Assembly (NCBI GenBank): GCA_013821605.1
Contig: JACDGP010000010.1
Span: 1-64,000, forward strand
From: Herpetosiphonaceae bacterium
GTDB taxonomy: Bacteria > Chloroflexota > Chloroflexia > Chloroflexales > Kallotenuaceae
DNA: 64,000 nucleotides
Direction of reading: 5' to 3'
The notes below the pieces were generated by a model. That model ran no database searches and was not told the DNA's origin. It saw nothing but the letters and a program-made list of their open reading frames with translations. Shown here piece after piece: positions 52,009 to 61,623 of this stretch. How positions within the stretch are numbered: position 1 is the stretch's first letter; the number at the start of each line of letters is the position of its first letter. Made by a program: the position numbers and the translations under genes.

Positions 52009-53304
52009 TTATGGTGAGTGTCCAACGGCTTTCAGGCCAGGCGCTATATGCACTGGCCAAACGCCAAAAGCAATCACGCGGGCCGGCAGATCGCGCAGTA
52101 CCGGAATGCGGAGCCATAGGCGTACCGGGAGTGGTATGGTGCTTTGGTTGCCGGATGTTAATGCCCGCGCTACAACGAGCTTCTGCGCGATGGTTTGGAA
52201 TGTTTGAATGATGCGCGTTGGCCATTCGCGACTCCGTTGTACCCGCGCCAACTCCTGGACCGTGACCCGTCCGCCTTTGAGGGGAGCGGTAAGGCGATTG
52301 GCAGCAACGACCGCGTCCTGGATCGCATAGTTAATGCCGACACCACCAACCGGCGACATCACATGCGCCGCATCCCCAATCAACAAAATACCAGGGGCAT
52401 ACCAGCGTTGCACCCGACTCGACTCGACGGACAAGAGCGAGATTTGCTTCCAATCCTGGAGCATGTTGACTCGGTCGGCGACTTGCGGGGCTAACGCGGC
52501 AATGCTGCGCTGGAGGGCCGGTAGGCCGGCATCGTGAATGGCAGCATAGGTCCCTTTGAAGATCAGGTAGGCGACCTGCCATTCCTGGGGGCGATTAAAG
52601 AACAGGATCATGTGGCCGTCACCGGTTTGGCCAAATACTTCTCCTTGGTCGCTGAGCTTGCGGGGAAGGCGGAACCACAGCACGTCCATCGGCGGCGAGG
52701 TTTTGACCGGCTCCACGCCCATTAAGCGGCGAACATGACTAAAGCGCCCATCCGCACCCACGGTTAAGGGAGCGCGCAGCTCGTGCCAGCCATCTGCATG
52801 GTGGTAGCGTACGCCACAGGTTGTGCCCGCCTCCACCACCAGTTCTTCGACGCGGGCCCCCATGAGCAAGTGAAAGTTGGGATAGCGCTGGGCTTCTTGC
52901 GCCAGCAGGTTGAGGAGGTGAACCTGTGGCAGCATCGTGATGTAGGGAAACTTGGTATGGAGCCGGCGTAGATCAAGAGGGGTGAATGGAGCGTTCCCGG
53001 CCTGGAAGGTTGCGGAGTGAATGACGCCGTGAGGTAACGCGAGGATCTGCTCGGCAAGGCCAAGCTCGTCCATTAATTCCATTGTTGATGGGTGAACGGT
53101 ATCACCGCGAAAGTCGCGGTCGAAGTCGAGGTGCGACTCGAGCAGTGTAACGTCAATGCCCTGGCGTGCTAGCAGCAAGGCAAGCACCATGCCGCCAGGG
53201 CCGCCACCGACGATGCAGCAGGTAGTATGGCTAACGTCACGGACTGCGTGAGACGGTAGCGATGCCGAATCCTGCTTGGTCGTCGAAGCTGTTGCACTCG
53301 TCAT
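52009..53304 (-). CDS. FAD-dependent monooxygenase (UbiH/PHBH group A type)
   Basis: 431 residues from ATG 53304, behind AAAGGAGG. Dinucleotide fold CCIVGGGPGGMVLALLLARQ, FRGDTVHPSTMELMDELGL, the DG motif VGADGRFSHVRRLMG, and the GD motif GILLIGDAAHVMSPVGGVG with NYAIQDAVVAANRL. Group A flavin hydroxylases act on aromatic or polyprenyl substrates; related sequences include geranylgeranyl reductases, so a role in lipid modification fits the neighbouring acyltransferase. It follows mfd by 59 bases and precedes the acyltransferase by 26. The true substrate is unknown. Confidence 0.87.
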   Translation of the reverse strand: MTSATASTTKQDSASLPSHAVRDVSHTTCCIVGGGPGGMVLALLLARQGIDVTLLESHLDFDRDFRGDTVHPSTMELMDELGLAEQILALPHGVIHSATFQAGNAPFTPLDLRRLHTKFPYITMLPQVHLLNLLAQEAQRYPNFHLLMGARVEELVVEAGTTCGVRYHHADGWHELRAPLTVGADGRFSHVRRLMGVEPVKTSPPMDVLWFRLPRKLSDQGEVFGQTGDGHMILFFNRPQEWQVAYLIFKGTYAAIHDAGLPALQRSIAALAPQVADRVNMLQDWKQISLLSVESSRVQRWYAPGILLIGDAAHVMSPVGGVGINYAIQDAVVAANRLTAPLKGGRVTVQELARVQRSREWPTRIIQTFQTIAQKLVVARALTSGNQSTIPLPVRLWLRIPVLRDLPARVIAFGVWPVHIAPGLKAVGHSP

Positions 53305-53363
53305 AACAATCCTCCTTTGATACACACAGAATTGCATCGGGTTCGGTATAGAGACGCGGGGCG

Positions 53364-56300
53364 TCACGCATTCATAGTGCCGAGTGCGAGAAGCAGCTGC
53401 TGCAAGAGTGCAATCCAGCCCTCGCCCACTGCGCGCCGATTAATACGGGCAAACTGAGGTCCGATCCGCAAGAGTTCGGCGGGAGCTAATTTGCCTAAAC
53501 CGACGCGGTCCAGCACCCGGTTCTCCGGCAAGCGCACGGCGATCTCTTCCTCATTCGTGGCGACCGATGCGACCCCGGCACGCAGCGCCAGTGCTTTGAG
53601 CTCCAGCCAGATGATCAGCTGCTCGGCCGGTGGTGGTGGAGCGCCAAAACGGTCTTTTAGCTCGGCCCGCAGCTGGCGTAGCTCGGGCGGTGTTGTGGCC
53701 TGGGCCAACTTTTGGTAGACCCGCAGCCGCAATGCATCGTCGGTGATATAGTCGGTCGGCAAAAAGGCGGTCAGCGGCAGATCCAGTGAGACCAAGGGAA
53801 TTGGCGTCACCGGGCTGTCGCCATTACCTCCCACGGTGCGGACCGGTTGTGCCGGCACGCTCGCAACCGCGCCTGCGCGCCGCAGATCCTCCCGCGCGGT
53901 TACGCTCCGCTCGCGCACCTCGCGTCGCTCACCCTTGGCGCTGGCAGCAGTGTTGGGGGTACGCTTGCTTTGCTCGACGGCTTGAGCCAGCAGCTGGGTA
54001 TACAGGTCAAAGCCGACGGCCGCGATATTGCCGGACTGCTCGGGCCCGAGGAGGTTACCGGCACCACGGATTTCGAGGTCACGCATCGCAATGCGAAAGC
54101 CGGCTCCCAGCTCAGTGGCTTCTTGAATCGCTTCTAGCCGCTGTTGCGCATCGCCGGTGATGCGCTTGCCGGGGTGGTAGAGCAGATAGGCGTAGGCGCG
54201 TTGGGTCGAGCGACCAACGCGGCCCCGGAGCTGGTAGAGCTGAGCAAGGCCATAATTGGGAGCCTCATCGATCATAATCGTGTTGGCGCGGGGCACGTCC
54301 AGGCCTGACTCGATAATTGTGGTTGAGAGCAGCACGTCGGCTTCGCCGGCAAAAAACTGGACCATGACGCGCTCTAGTTCTTTTTCTTCCATTTGCCCGT
54401 GGCCGACGAGAAAGCGGACATCGGGCAGCAGGCCGCGTAGCCGCGCCAGCAGCGAGTAGATGCTATGGACGCGATTATGCACGAAAAAGATTTGACCACC
54501 CCGCCCGATCTCGCGCAGGATCGCGTCGCGCACCAGATGATCTTCATACGGCACGACGTAGGTCTTGATCGGCACGCGATCTTCTGGCGGCGTATCGATC
54601 ACGCTCATGTCACGCATGCCGGCCATCGCCATATGGAGCGTGCGGGGGATCGGCGTTGCGGTCAACGTCAGGACATCGACGGCGGTGCGCAGCGTTTTGA
54701 GGCGCTCTTTATGCTTCACGCCAAAGCGTTGCTCCTCGTCCACGACGACCAAGCCAAGCTCCTTAAACTGGATATCTTTAGACAGCAAGCGATGCGTGCC
54801 GATCACAATGTCGATCTGGCCCTTTTGCAGCCGCTCAATAATCGCCTTTTGCTCTTTTGGCGAACGGAAACGCGAGAGCATCTCGATTTCGACCGGGAAG
54901 GCAGCCATGCGCTTGCGGAACGTGTCATAGTGCTGCTGGGCTAAGACGGTGGTGGGCACCAGTACAGCTACTTGTTTGCCTTCCTGGACGATCTTAAAGG
55001 CGGCCCGGATCGCCACCTCGGTTTTGCCATAGCCAACATCGCCGCAGATCAGGCGATCCATCGGGCGCGGCAGCTGGAGGTCGTGTTTGATCGCCTCGAT
55101 CGCCTCTAACTGATCATCGGTCTCGGCATACGGGAAACTATCTTCAAGCTCGCGCTGCCATTGTGTGTCGGGAGCGTAGGGTGGCCGCTCGGCGACCTGG
55201 CGCGCAGCATACAGGTCAAGGAGTTCGCGGGCCAGTTCCTCGACGGCCGCTTTGACCTTGCGCTTGACACGTTCCCAGTCGGCACTGCCTAGCCGGTTCA
55301 ACGCTGGGGTCGACTCTGATCCGCCGATATACTTCGATACGCGGTCGATCTGGTCAACCGGCACATATAAAGCGTCGCCGGCCGCGTAGCGCAGATGGAG
55401 ATACTCGCGCTCTTTATCGTCGACCTTGATGTTGCGCAAGCCTTCATAGATCGCGATGCCATGCTCGATATGGACGACATGATCACCCGGCACCAGCTGC
55501 TGTAAAAAGGCTTGCCGGTCGATCTCACGCTGCTGGCGCTTACGTCGCATTACTACCGGACGGCGCGCGACGAAGCCGAACAATTCGCTGTCGGTCAGCA
55601 GTGTTAGGCGGAGGGCCTCGCTACTCCAGCCACCGCTTAGGGAGCCGTGGATGATATTGAAGGCTCCAGCCTGCGGTGGTAGTGCTTGTTCGGCCGGGCG
55701 GTCGGCCCACAACTCGGCAATACGACTGGATTGGGGCGACACGACGACGACTTGCTCGCCCGCTGCCAGCCGCCGGGCCACATCATCGAGTGCACGCTCA
55801 AGCTGGCCGCCCCACCGATTCGCGGGTTGAAACAACGTGTCAGTATCAATGCGCGCCTGTGGTCCATCACTGCTCATGTCAGCGACCGGCTGATTACTGA
55901 GGTCAATGACCATGGAATGGCTGCGGCCAATGATGTCGGCCCATAACAGATACGGGCGTGGGTAGGTAGGTGGTAGTTCGCCTTCGGCAATTTGTGTAGC
56001 GCGGGTCGCTTCCGCACGCCCTTGAAGCTCGTGAGCCGTTTGCCCGATCTCGCGTGCCTCATTCAACATAATATGCGTGCCTGGTGGCAGGTGATCCAGC
56101 AGGCTACATAGGACGCCATCCGGGAAGAACAGCGGCGTGAAGAAAGCCCGGCCCTCAAACTGCTGGCCCTGCTCCAGATGCTCGACGTTGGTCTGCCATT
56201 CGGTGCGCACCTCAGGCCGCAAGCTGTCGAGATTGAGGGCGGCGAGGTTGTGGGCGGCAAGCTCGTGCTGCCAGAAGGGAATATCATGGGGCGGGCCGAT

Positions 56301-56984
56301 CTCGACACTGCGCTCTCGTTTCTCCGAACGTTGAGAGAGTGGATCGAAGCGGCGCAAGCTTTCGATTTCATCGCCGAAGAACTCGATGCGGAGGGGCAAG
56401 GCATGCGTTGGGGGCCAGATGTCGATAATCCCACCCCGTAGCGACCATTCACCGACCACTTCCACAATCGCACGGTTTTGGTAGCCGATACGCTGCCAGT
56501 GGCTGGTTAGCGCACGGGGATCTACCTGCTGCCCAATGGCGAGGCGGCGCATCGCCCAATCGAGATCGGCCGGACTCATTGTCGGCTGCATTAAGGCCTT
56601 GACCGGCGCGACGATGACGCGGAGTGGAGCTTGGGAGGTGTGGAGCGCCTGAACGATCTGGAGCCGACTCCCGATCACATCCTCACCAATCGACATATGC
56701 TCATACGCGAGCGCATCCGTTGATGGAAACAAGCTCACCAACTGCTCGTCGCCCAGCCAACTACACAGGTCGTCGCACATCTGCGCGGCTTGATCGAGTG
56801 TGGCCGTGACGACGACGAGGGGCGGCTGCTCGCCGTCAACGAGTTGGGCAACGACCAACGGCCGCGCACTCGCTAGCAGTGGGCCCACCTGAAGTTGGCC
56901 AGGATGGTTGGCAGCTAAACGTTGCCGTAGGGCGGTAAGTTGTGGGTGGTCGGCGACCAACGGCAACAGTTCGGCCAGTTCCAT
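53364..56984 (-). CDS. mfd: Transcription-repair coupling factor Mfd
   Basis: DNA translocase that removes RNA polymerase stalled at lesions and recruits UvrA; 1206 residues from ATG 56984 (AGGGGAG upstream). UvrB-like N-terminal domains (TLDQAAQMCDDLCSWLG, VAPVKALMQPTMSP), the RNA-polymerase-interacting domain (GDHVVHIEHGIAIYEGLRNI), helicase motifs GDVGYGKTEVAIRAAFK, VVDEEQRFGVKHKERLK and QLRGRVGRSTQRAYAYLLY, and the C-terminal UvrA-masking domain. Between the translocase and the C-terminal domain lies an unusual Arg/Glu-rich insert (about residues 1035-1085, GERREVRERSVTAREDLRRA). It heads a probable seven-gene operon. Confidence 0.96.
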   Translation of the reverse strand: MELAELLPLVADHPQLTALRQRLAANHPGQLQVGPLLASARPLVVAQLVDGEQPPLVVVTATLDQAAQMCDDLCSWLGDEQLVSLFPSTDALAYEHMSIGEDVIGSRLQIVQALHTSQAPLRVIVAPVKALMQPTMSPADLDWAMRRLAIGQQVDPRALTSHWQRIGYQNRAIVEVVGEWSLRGGIIDIWPPTHALPLRIEFFGDEIESLRRFDPLSQRSEKRERSVEIGPPHDIPFWQHELAAHNLAALNLDSLRPEVRTEWQTNVEHLEQGQQFEGRAFFTPLFFPDGVLCSLLDHLPPGTHIMLNEAREIGQTAHELQGRAEATRATQIAEGELPPTYPRPYLLWADIIGRSHSMVIDLSNQPVADMSSDGPQARIDTDTLFQPANRWGGQLERALDDVARRLAAGEQVVVVSPQSSRIAELWADRPAEQALPPQAGAFNIIHGSLSGGWSSEALRLTLLTDSELFGFVARRPVVMRRKRQQREIDRQAFLQQLVPGDHVVHIEHGIAIYEGLRNIKVDDKEREYLHLRYAAGDALYVPVDQIDRVSKYIGGSESTPALNRLGSADWERVKRKVKAAVEELARELLDLYAARQVAERPPYAPDTQWQRELEDSFPYAETDDQLEAIEAIKHDLQLPRPMDRLICGDVGYGKTEVAIRAAFKIVQEGKQVAVLVPTTVLAQQHYDTFRKRMAAFPVEIEMLSRFRSPKEQKAIIERLQKGQIDIVIGTHRLLSKDIQFKELGLVVVDEEQRFGVKHKERLKTLRTAVDVLTLTATPIPRTLHMAMAGMRDMSVIDTPPEDRVPIKTYVVPYEDHLVRDAILREIGRGGQIFFVHNRVHSIYSLLARLRGLLPDVRFLVGHGQMEEKELERVMVQFFAGEADVLLSTTIIESGLDVPRANTIMIDEAPNYGLAQLYQLRGRVGRSTQRAYAYLLYHPGKRITGDAQQRLEAIQEATELGAGFRIAMRDLEIRGAGNLLGPEQSGNIAAVGFDLYTQLLAQAVEQSKRTPNTAASAKGERREVRERSVTAREDLRRAGAVASVPAQPVRTVGGNGDSPVTPIPLVSLDLPLTAFLPTDYITDDALRLRVYQKLAQATTPPELRQLRAELKDRFGAPPPPAEQLIIWLELKALALRAGVASVATNEEEIAVRLPENRVLDRVGLGKLAPAELLRIGPQFARINRRAVGEGWIALLQQLLLALGTMNA

Positions 56985-57057
56985 GCACTCCCCTAAACAA
57001 CGCAAAGCCGGGGCAAATCAATGACAGCGCCCCGCTAATAACGAGCTGCTATGTATA

Positions 57058-57255
57058 TTACGTCACTATTTCGACGTTCGTGGATATAGGTACCGTCTGT
57101 ATTGGGCGACGGGCGGGACGTGTCACTACCAGTCGCTCGCTTTGCTGCTCCTGTGCTTTGAGTGCCCGATAGATTGCTTCTAGATCATAGTAGTGTTGGG
57201 CAGCCTGTGCGTCACGCACTTGGCGCGTCTCTTCGACAATCGGATCAGTCCACAT
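57058..57255 (-). CDS. Small acidic partner of the PIN toxin (putative antitoxin)
   Basis: 65 residues from ATG 57255, behind GGGAGGATAAGG, 4 bases after the PIN gene stop. MWTDPIVEETRQVRDAQAAQ then YDLEAIYRALKAQEQQSERL matches the short proteins usually found right after this PIN subfamily (WxDPIVEExRxxRxxxAxxxxYDL). Helical and charged, with no recognisable DNA-binding fold. Antitoxin role is inferred from position. Confidence 0.72.
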   Translation of the reverse strand: MWTDPIVEETRQVRDAQAAQHYYDLEAIYRALKAQEQQSERLVVTRPARRPIQTVPISTNVEIVT

Positions 57256-57259
57256 ACCC

Positions 57260-57733
57260 TTATCCTCCCAACAGCTCTTCTGGTGTGCAGATAATTGGTG
57301 GTTCATATCCGCGCACGCGACAAATTGCCTCAATAGATGATCGTGTAATAGCATTGGCAATATGCTTACAATTCCAGGTAAGTAGGAACTCCATCCCGTT
57401 AATTGCAGCGACCGCAATGTGTAATGCATCTGCCGCTGATTTCGCCGGTACTGGCCCATCGTTCGTCAGAGCACGTGCAAGTGCAACTGCATCTTCCGTT
57501 AGCGCGAGTAATGGTATCCCTTCTAATGCAACTAGGCGGCGTTTGGGCACCATTGGATCTCCTGCACTAGCTTCTTGTATCACCAGTTGCGAAATGTAAA
57601 GGTCAAAGGCTAATCGGTGCTGGTCCCACCATTCTTGAGTCAGTTGCTGATGAGCAGCAACGATCAGGTCGCGGCTTGATCGTCCAGTCAAGTAGCTAAC
57701 AATAGTGGTTTCAAGATACACAGTCGATGGCAT
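57260..57733 (-). CDS. PIN domain protein, VapC-type toxin
   Basis: 157 residues; metal-dependent ribonuclease fold. The N-terminal motif is VYLETTIVSYLTGR, where most VapC have Asp in place of Glu; later acids are in IQEASAGDP, AADALHIAVAAINGMEFLLT and WNCKHIAN. This TTI(V/I)SYL branch is typical of the toxin-first two-gene modules, with the small partner gene downstream. ATG 57733. The position upstream of mfd is likely incidental. Confidence 0.85.
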   Translation of the reverse strand: MPSTVYLETTIVSYLTGRSSRDLIVAAHQQLTQEWWDQHRLAFDLYISQLVIQEASAGDPMVPKRRLVALEGIPLLALTEDAVALARALTNDGPVPAKSAADALHIAVAAINGMEFLLTWNCKHIANAITRSSIEAICRVRGYEPPIICTPEELLGG

Positions 57734-57783
57734 GGTTGCAATTGTAGCACTGACCTTGCCATAATGGGTCTAGCAGCCCTAGT

Positions 57784-58851
57784 TCACAAAATGCCTACGT
57801 CCGAGTTGTCGCCGAGCATCATTTTGTAGGCTTTCGGCTTGATCGGTGAGCGATGGATTTTGACGTTGCGTCCCACAAGGCTATCTTCGACGCGATGCGG
57901 AATATCGACGATTTCACTGTTTTCAAGCACGATTGAGTGCTCGATCTCGCTATCTTCGACGCGGCAATGGTGGTAGATCGAGGTAAATGGACCAACATAG
58001 CTGTTCACGATGCGCGTGTGTTCACCGATAATGGCCGGACCGCGCACCACACTGTTGATGATTTGCGCCCCTGCCTCGATCGTGACTTTGCCACTCACTT
58101 GCGAGTCACGGTCGACGAAGCCCGTGATCGTGTGGGTCAGCTCTTCTAGGATGAGCCGGTTCGCATCGAGCATATCGGTCTTCTTGCCGGTGTCGATCCA
58201 CCAGCCGCGGTGAATATAGGGGAAGACGCGGTAGCCATGCTCAACCAGGTACTGGATGGCGTCGGTGATTTCTAGCTCACCGCGCCAGGAAGGCTTTATT
58301 GCGTCGACTGCCTCCCAGATATGCTGATCGAACATGTAGATGCCGACGAGCGCGAGATTTGATTTGGGTTCCTTGGGCTTTTCGACGAGACGAATGATCT
58401 GGCCTTGGGCATCGAGTTCGGCTACGCCAAATTGTGTTGGATCGGGCACGGCGGTCAGAACGATCTGGGCATTCCATTCACTTTGGCCGAACTGCTCGAT
58501 CAACGGCGAGATACCGCCTTCCAAACAGTTATCGCCGAGGAACATAACGAAGCGCTCACGCTGCAGAAAAGATTGGCTTTCCTTGACGGCATGCGCCAAG
58601 CCAAGTGGGGCGCTTTGTTGGATATAGGTAATTTCAACGCCCCACTGGTCACCGGGACCGACGGCATCGCGAATTTCAGCGGCGGTGTCGCCAACCACAA
58701 TACCAATTTCGCTAATGCCCGCATCGCGAATCGCTTCGATCACGCGGAAGAGCACCGGTTTATTGGCAACAGGTATTAGCTGTTTTGCTTTGGTATAGGT
58801 GAGTGGGTAGAGGCGGGTGCCTTTGCCGCCGCTCAAGATCAGTCCCTTCAT
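57784..58851 (-). CDS. rfbA: Glucose-1-phosphate thymidylyltransferase, long form with left-handed beta-helix
   Basis: Makes dTDP-glucose (or a related nucleotide sugar) from sugar-1-phosphate; 355 residues. Nucleotide loop MKGLILSGGKGTRLYPLTYT, KQLIPVANKPVLF, VMFLGDNCLEGG, VEKPKEPKSNLALVGIYMF, and RGWWIDTGKKTDML. The last 110 residues are hexapeptide-type repeats (SQVSGKVTIEAGAQIINSVV and so on), as in the archaeal/actinobacterial long RmlA branch. GGGAGG precedes ATG 58851. Supplies activated sugar for the glycan genes; no rmlB, rmlC or rmlD lies nearby. Confidence 0.92.
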   Translation of the reverse strand: MKGLILSGGKGTRLYPLTYTKAKQLIPVANKPVLFRVIEAIRDAGISEIGIVVGDTAAEIRDAVGPGDQWGVEITYIQQSAPLGLAHAVKESQSFLQRERFVMFLGDNCLEGGISPLIEQFGQSEWNAQIVLTAVPDPTQFGVAELDAQGQIIRLVEKPKEPKSNLALVGIYMFDQHIWEAVDAIKPSWRGELEITDAIQYLVEHGYRVFPYIHRGWWIDTGKKTDMLDANRLILEELTHTITGFVDRDSQVSGKVTIEAGAQIINSVVRGPAIIGEHTRIVNSYVGPFTSIYHHCRVEDSEIEHSIVLENSEIVDIPHRVEDSLVGRNVKIHRSPIKPKAYKMMLGDNSDVGIL

Positions 58852-58947
58852 CGAGAACCTCCCATTCAGCGGTATATTGTACGCGAAAAAGAGATAGTAA
58901 CTAGTTGAGTGACGTACCTCACAAGTAAGCTCCTTGAACGCACGTTG

Positions 58948-60126
58948 CTACTCACTGGAGAAAGCAGGGTAAAGCGTCAGACTATCCACGGCCTCGGGCC
59001 ACAAGGTTGTAAGCTTCGCTGTGATCTGGCTAAAGGTCGTGCCGAGGCGCGGTAGATAGCCTACCTCTTCGACTAATTGGGCAAAGATCCGTGAGCGATG
59101 CATGATGCGCTGCCGCATCGTTGAGCTGCCCCACCGCTGATCGTGCTCCAGAAGTGCTGAAAAAGATAGCCACACTGCAAAGTTGATCGCCCAGTAGGCG
59201 GTAGCCGCTACCAGCGCTTGCCCATAAAGTTCGTCATCTGCGGCCTGAGAGCAGCCTTTCGTAAGTTCCGTTCGGTAGGCTGTCTCCATTTGGCGCAGTA
59301 TAGGCTCGGGAATACGTTGGACAAAGCCGCTTGAAGGAAATAAGAGGCGAGCCTGCACACCTTCCAGCAGTGCATGGCTGAAGGTACCATACTCAAAATC
59401 GATCAATGATAACCGGTTGTCCGATACGATCACATTGGTAGGCGAGGGATCGCCATGCAGATAGACGCTGAACATTCCAGGTTGGGTGAGTGTGGCAACT
59501 ACACTTCCAAGCTCGTTATCAACCTCCCGGTGCGGTGTTAGATGTAACGCTTGGCACAACGCATGGAACTTGCGAGGCAGCTTGGTGTATTGTTGCTGAT
59601 AGAACTCTTGCTGCGGGTCATAGAAGCCCACCATCCTACGCGTGGCGTGAAAGATAGCTTCTTTCCCCGCAGTCGCGGCATGGACCTGCCCCAGCGCCGA
59701 AAAGCAGCGTACGAGTGCACTTGCGGCCTGTTCAGCAGTTCCAGAGGTGAGCACATCACGGAGGCTTGGATCATCACCAAGATCCTCAAGAACTATCAAT
59801 CCTACCCGTTGAGCGGCGCTGTAACACTTGGGGATTCGAATGTCGGGAGGCAGGTGCTTGGAAAGGAATAGCAACCCGGCCCAATCGTTCCATACGTTGC
59901 CATCAATAGCATCATCAAACCTTGTACCATATGGTTGCCGTGCCTGTTTAATGATGACGGTTGGGGGCACAGCTTGTGACGGATTCTGAACGGCACACCG
60001 GTACACTGCAGTCCGGTCACTACTTTGTAGCGTTTCGACCAGGCGGAGTTGAACAAGCGTTTCAAACCTGTTCGTCAGGCTTGCCGCACCGGAGGCAACT
60101 GCATCTTGTACCATCGTATCTTGCAT
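58948..60126 (-). CDS. Aminoglycoside-phosphotransferase-family kinase
   Basis: 392 residues from ATG 60126 (GAGG at 5 bases; ATG 60129 adjacent). Protein-kinase-like fold with GLIVLEDLGDDPSLRDVL (hinge), catalytic loop YLHGDPSPTNVIVS and metal Asp in LSLIDFEYGTFSHALLE. Members phosphorylate small molecules (antibiotics, sugars, choline, homoserine); sequence alone does not fix the substrate and resistance should not be assumed. Single gene between rfbA and the NlpC/P60 gene. Confidence 0.83.
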   Translation of the reverse strand: MQDTMVQDAVASGAASLTNRFETLVQLRLVETLQSSDRTAVYRCAVQNPSQAVPPTVIIKQARQPYGTRFDDAIDGNVWNDWAGLLFLSKHLPPDIRIPKCYSAAQRVGLIVLEDLGDDPSLRDVLTSGTAEQAASALVRCFSALGQVHAATAGKEAIFHATRRMVGFYDPQQEFYQQQYTKLPRKFHALCQALHLTPHREVDNELGSVVATLTQPGMFSVYLHGDPSPTNVIVSDNRLSLIDFEYGTFSHALLEGVQARLLFPSSGFVQRIPEPILRQMETAYRTELTKGCSQAADDELYGQALVAATAYWAINFAVWLSFSALLEHDQRWGSSTMRQRIMHRSRIFAQLVEEVGYLPRLGTTFSQITAKLTTLWPEAVDSLTLYPAFSSE

Positions 60127-60244
60127 CATTGCCTCGAAGCGAAGCACGGCCATCAATCGGACCCAGCGTACCAGGAATACCGGCATATGACAAAACGGGG
60201 CAGGCTGCATCGCCTACCCCGGAAGCAGTGCTGGTTGGTGCCGT

Positions 60245-61279
60245 TTAGCGCTGATAGGGTCGTACTGCTCCGGCCCAGTGGCGCTGCCAGTAGCTGCTGT
60301 ACAAGCTTTGGTACCGTACACCACTACGCGGTGAGTTGGCAGTGACCATCATGCCGTGACCAGCATACATGGCGACGTGTGTAATGCCCCAGCCGGCTGT
60401 ATTGCGGAAGAAGAGTATATCGCCGGGCTGCAAACTGCGCGTGCTGCGAATAACGTGACCATAGGCTGAGCTAAACATAGCGGAGGAGCTATGGGGTAGG
60501 GCTATACCGAGCTGACGATAGGTGTACACCAGCAGGCCCGAGCAGTCAAAGGCCCGGGGACCGGACGCACCCCAGACGTAGGGGCGACCAACCTTGCTCA
60601 AGGCAATACTCGCAGCGGTTCTGCCGAAGCTCGTGCTGAACTCCGTCACAGTGCTGGCAGCGGGTTGGTCAATGACGGGGTTGTTTTTGGTGGTTGGGAG
60701 ATGACCGAGATGAGGAGTAGGTGTGGTCGGGGCTTCAATGGTGCGCAAGCCATCCGTCGCTGCCGTTGTCAGGTGTAGCAGGTCACCCGATATCCAGCCT
60801 TCACGACCGGTTTGTGTGCGAACCTTGTACCAATCGGTCACCTGACCCAGTAAGGTAACAGTTTGGGTGGTGTCGAGCTTAGCTCGGATGGTATACGTTG
60901 TACCGGGTCCACTGCGGAGCCGGGTTCCATCAGCAGTCACTTGGACGATGCGACTTGCTGTGCGAGGGGCACCCCAGGCGTTCACACCGCTCATCGTGTC
61001 AGCACTAAGTTCGGTGAGCGCTGCATCCGATAAACCAGCATCTCCCGCTGCGGTTCCCACCGAGGAGATGAGTGCCAATGCAGGTGCAGCAGCGAAACCA
61101 GGCTGCTTCGCAGGTTGATGCATGGGCAGAAGTTGGGTAACGAGGAGGGCCGCCGGAACGCTCACGCCGATCAGCCAACGTAACCGAGAGCGGCGCGTGC
61201 TGATGATGCTCGATAAACGCGTGGTGGGGGGTGTAGCTGCAACGGCAATACGATGGAATGGACTAGAACGGTCCGACAT
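60245..61279 (-). CDS. Secreted SH3b-NlpC/P60 peptidoglycan endopeptidase
   Basis: 344 residues from ATG 61279 (GGGGAAG upstream). A signal/anchor helix (LRWLIGVSVPAALLVTQLLP), a spacer, an SH3b domain about residues 112-175 (DGTRLRSGPGTTYTIRAKLD, then REGWISGDLLHL), a Thr/Pro linker, and the C-terminal NlpC/P60 domain: VGRPYVWGASGPRAFDCSGL with the catalytic Cys, LQPGDILFFRN, and GITHVAMYAGHGMM with the catalytic His. It cuts peptide cross-links in the cell wall. Transcribed alone from the promoter at 61416-61444. Confidence 0.93.
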   Translation of the reverse strand: MSDRSSPFHRIAVAATPPTTRLSSIISTRRSRLRWLIGVSVPAALLVTQLLPMHQPAKQPGFAAAPALALISSVGTAAGDAGLSDAALTELSADTMSGVNAWGAPRTASRIVQVTADGTRLRSGPGTTYTIRAKLDTTQTVTLLGQVTDWYKVRTQTGREGWISGDLLHLTTAATDGLRTIEAPTTPTPHLGHLPTTKNNPVIDQPAASTVTEFSTSFGRTAASIALSKVGRPYVWGASGPRAFDCSGLLVYTYRQLGIALPHSSSAMFSSAYGHVIRSTRSLQPGDILFFRNTAGWGITHVAMYAGHGMMVTANSPRSGVRYQSLYSSYWQRHWAGAVRPYQR

Positions 61280-61415
61280 TGATCTTCCCCTGGCCCTGGG
61301 AGCAACTCGGCTCTCGAGAGCATAGAGACCTGATAGAACACTAGGTCTACCGACAGCGTGCAGATGGACACAGGGCGATCTACATGAACGACATCTACTA
61401 GGATGCCCGAGAACG

Positions 61416-61444
61416 ACTATATCATACATCCAAAAATCATGCAA
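61416..61444 (-). promoter_or_regulatory. Sigma-70-type promoter of the NlpC/P60 gene
   Basis: Minus strand: TTGCAT (61439-61444), 17-base spacer, TATAGT (61416-61421). Leader of about 130 bases to ATG 61279. Confidence 0.6.
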
Positions 61445-61547
61445 CTTTCAGATTATTATCAGCTTTGCACTCCAACACCAGCTGTATGACCATCCGGCCA
61501 TAGTTCTATTTTAAGCAGTACTGCATGACTCAGGTGAGGTTATCAAC

Positions 61548-61576
61548 TTGACCTCGCTGCGGTTCACGCGTAGCAT
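61548..61576 (+). promoter_or_regulatory. Sigma-70-type promoter of the Gfo/Idh/MocA gene
   Basis: TTGACC (61548-61553), 17-base spacer, TAGCAT (61571-61576). Leader of about 40 bases with GAAGGAG before ATG 61624. Confidence 0.5.
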
Positions 61577-61623
61577 CTAGCTGCCTTCGATCTGCATGGA
61601 TGGAACGCCGGAAGGAGCACACA

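Larger units (their letters stand above)
61280..61623. other. Divergent intergenic region with two opposed promoters
   Basis: 344 bases between the NlpC/P60 and Gfo/Idh/MocA genes. AT-rich centre. Holds one sigma-70-like promoter on each strand (61416-61444 minus, 61548-61576 plus) and no credible gene. Confidence 0.5.

Noticed and set aside
58948-60126. Aminoglycoside resistance kinase
   Set aside because: The APH fold is shared by many metabolic kinases and no subclass-specific motif is visible.
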